Source: Glandiceps talaboti
Taxonomy: Eukaryota > Hemichordata > Enteropneusta > Spengelidae
Direction: 5' to 3'
DNA length: 20,000 nt
Assembly (NCBI RefSeq): GCF_964340395.1
Contig: NC_135567.1
Coordinates: forward strand, 3,230,609 to 3,250,608
The position numbers and the translations under genes are program-made. Shown one piece after another: positions 19,179 through 20,000 of the stretch. Each line of letters starts with the position of its first letter. The first letter of the stretch is position 1. The notes under the pieces were generated by a model. The model saw only the letters and a list, made by a program, of their open reading frames with translations, did no database searches and was not told the origin of the DNA.

Positions 19179-20000
19179 TTTATTCAAAGTACCGTGGCCA
19201 CCGACCTAACGTACAGAAATCAGTGTATACAAAAAACTGCTAGTGTAGAGGTTTGTTATGACAATCAGCAATGGTACATACAACTCCACATAATAATAAT
19301 AGCAAATACAACCAAAATTAGTCAATCATACTTTGGCGTAAACGGAAAGCAAAAAATACAAACTTTGCTAAATTATTCTGAGTATGAACATGATTTGTTC
19401 TCATCAAAGAATAAAATTTAAATTGCGAAGGAGGCTGAAAGAAATATTGTGGAATATACAATTCTCTCAATTGTTGATATACATATTAAACAAAAATGAT
19501 ATTCATCTTCAATGAAATTATCAATGTTACAAAAAATACATATTCTTCTATCTCTAGATACACCGTCTCTCCTTCCCTTTTCTATCGCTAAATTATGATT
19601 AGAAGCTCTAAATCTACAAAGAGTTGTTCGAAATATCATCTTATCGATATTTGACAGATAACTTTCATACTGCAGAAGAGATTTGAAATGTTTGTATTTG
19701 TCTAGTTTTGGACTTTCTGACAAGCCATTGACCCAACCCTGACCATCTATATCACGACATCTCTGCTTGAAGAGATTTAAAAATAAACGTTCATCTCCCA
19801 CTCCTTGCATAATCCATACCTCCCCAAACCCATACGAAAATAATAGATTTTTGACGTGCAGTGCCCAACAGTTCCGTCCATTTTCAGTCATATTGACTTG
19901 ATACAGGTAAGAATGATGAACATACCTAGAATCGTCCATATTTAATATATGCAACCAATACTTAATTATCCTTACAAACATATTAAACTTGAGAGAAAAA
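19068..20000 (-). mobile_element. LINE 3' end on a (TA)n tail; RT C-terminal domain with CxxC-type finger
   Basis: Minus-strand frame 19418-19981 reads KYWLHILNMDDSRYVHHSY, then NWALHVKN-like sequence (NCWALHVKNLL), GFGEVWIMQGVGDE, RCRDIDGQGWV, SLLQYESYLSNIDK, LCRFRASNHNLAIEKGR and RRICIFCN-IEDEYHFCLIC. The last part is the cysteine/histidine finger at the C terminus of many animal LINE reverse transcriptases. A frameshift just after CLIC moves the tail (LRELYIPQYF, then NLAKFVFFAFRLR) into another frame ending in TAA at 19318-19320. Then follow a short 3' UTR, AATAAA at 19179-19184 and about 110 bases of (TA)n at 19068-19176. The element runs out of the window at 20000. It is a different lineage from the other two LINEs. 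Confidence 0.85.

Overview
This is a eukaryotic, almost certainly invertebrate metazoan, nuclear window. It is AT-rich and full of micro- and minisatellites, it carries degraded non-LTR retrotransposons, and it has one intron-rich gene on the minus strand. I cannot name the species. A DAPK1-like ROCO gene, LINE remnants of aquatic-animal type and (CA)n(GACA)n-tailed repeats fit a marine invertebrate such as a hemichordate, amphioxus or lophotrochozoan, but that is inference.

The only host gene I can support is read right to left. Eight exons (18821-18965, 13057-13205, 12100-12297, 7051-7873, 6853-6889, 5893-5993, 5639-5731, 3163-3205) all have GT donors and AG acceptors. Their phases join into one open frame of 529 codons plus two bases. 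The product is the end of a Roc GTPase domain followed by a COR domain, most like the C-terminal half of death-associated protein kinase 1 (DAPK1). A less conserved tail follows. The kinase, ankyrin and early Roc exons would lie beyond base 20000, and the 3' end lies beyond base 1 or was not recognised.

The remaining sequence is intronic or downstream repeat DNA. From left to right: a 162-bp direct duplication (287-555); a 40-bp satellite of about 51 units with an internal 320-bp higher-order duplication (561-2615); a degenerate ~147-bp unit repeat with a (CA)n(GACA)n tail, interrupted by a 5'-truncated LINE (3765-5205); a 47-bp minisatellite (6285-6664); a 63-bp minisatellite with a conserved palindromic core (8673-9605); a ~237-bp tandem duplication whose second copy holds a TA-flanked MITE (9840-10800); a 220-bp purine tract (10878-11096); a (CA)n run next to a splice donor (11990-12080); three ~115-bp units (13395-13700); a broken LINE (13742-14580); an alternating 21-bp minisatellite (14590-14846); a TAGC-rich degenerate tandem array (17560-18130); ~130-bp units ending in (GACA)n(CATA)n (18181-18746); and a LINE 3' end on a (TA)n tail (19068-20000).

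I saw no rRNA, tRNA, CRISPR or bacterial operon. The most rewarding structures are the internal filled/empty site pair of the MITE, the palindrome-preserving 63-bp satellite, the higher-order duplication in the 40-bp satellite, the TAGC-rich array and the fully phase-consistent DAPK-like gene with small 3' exons.
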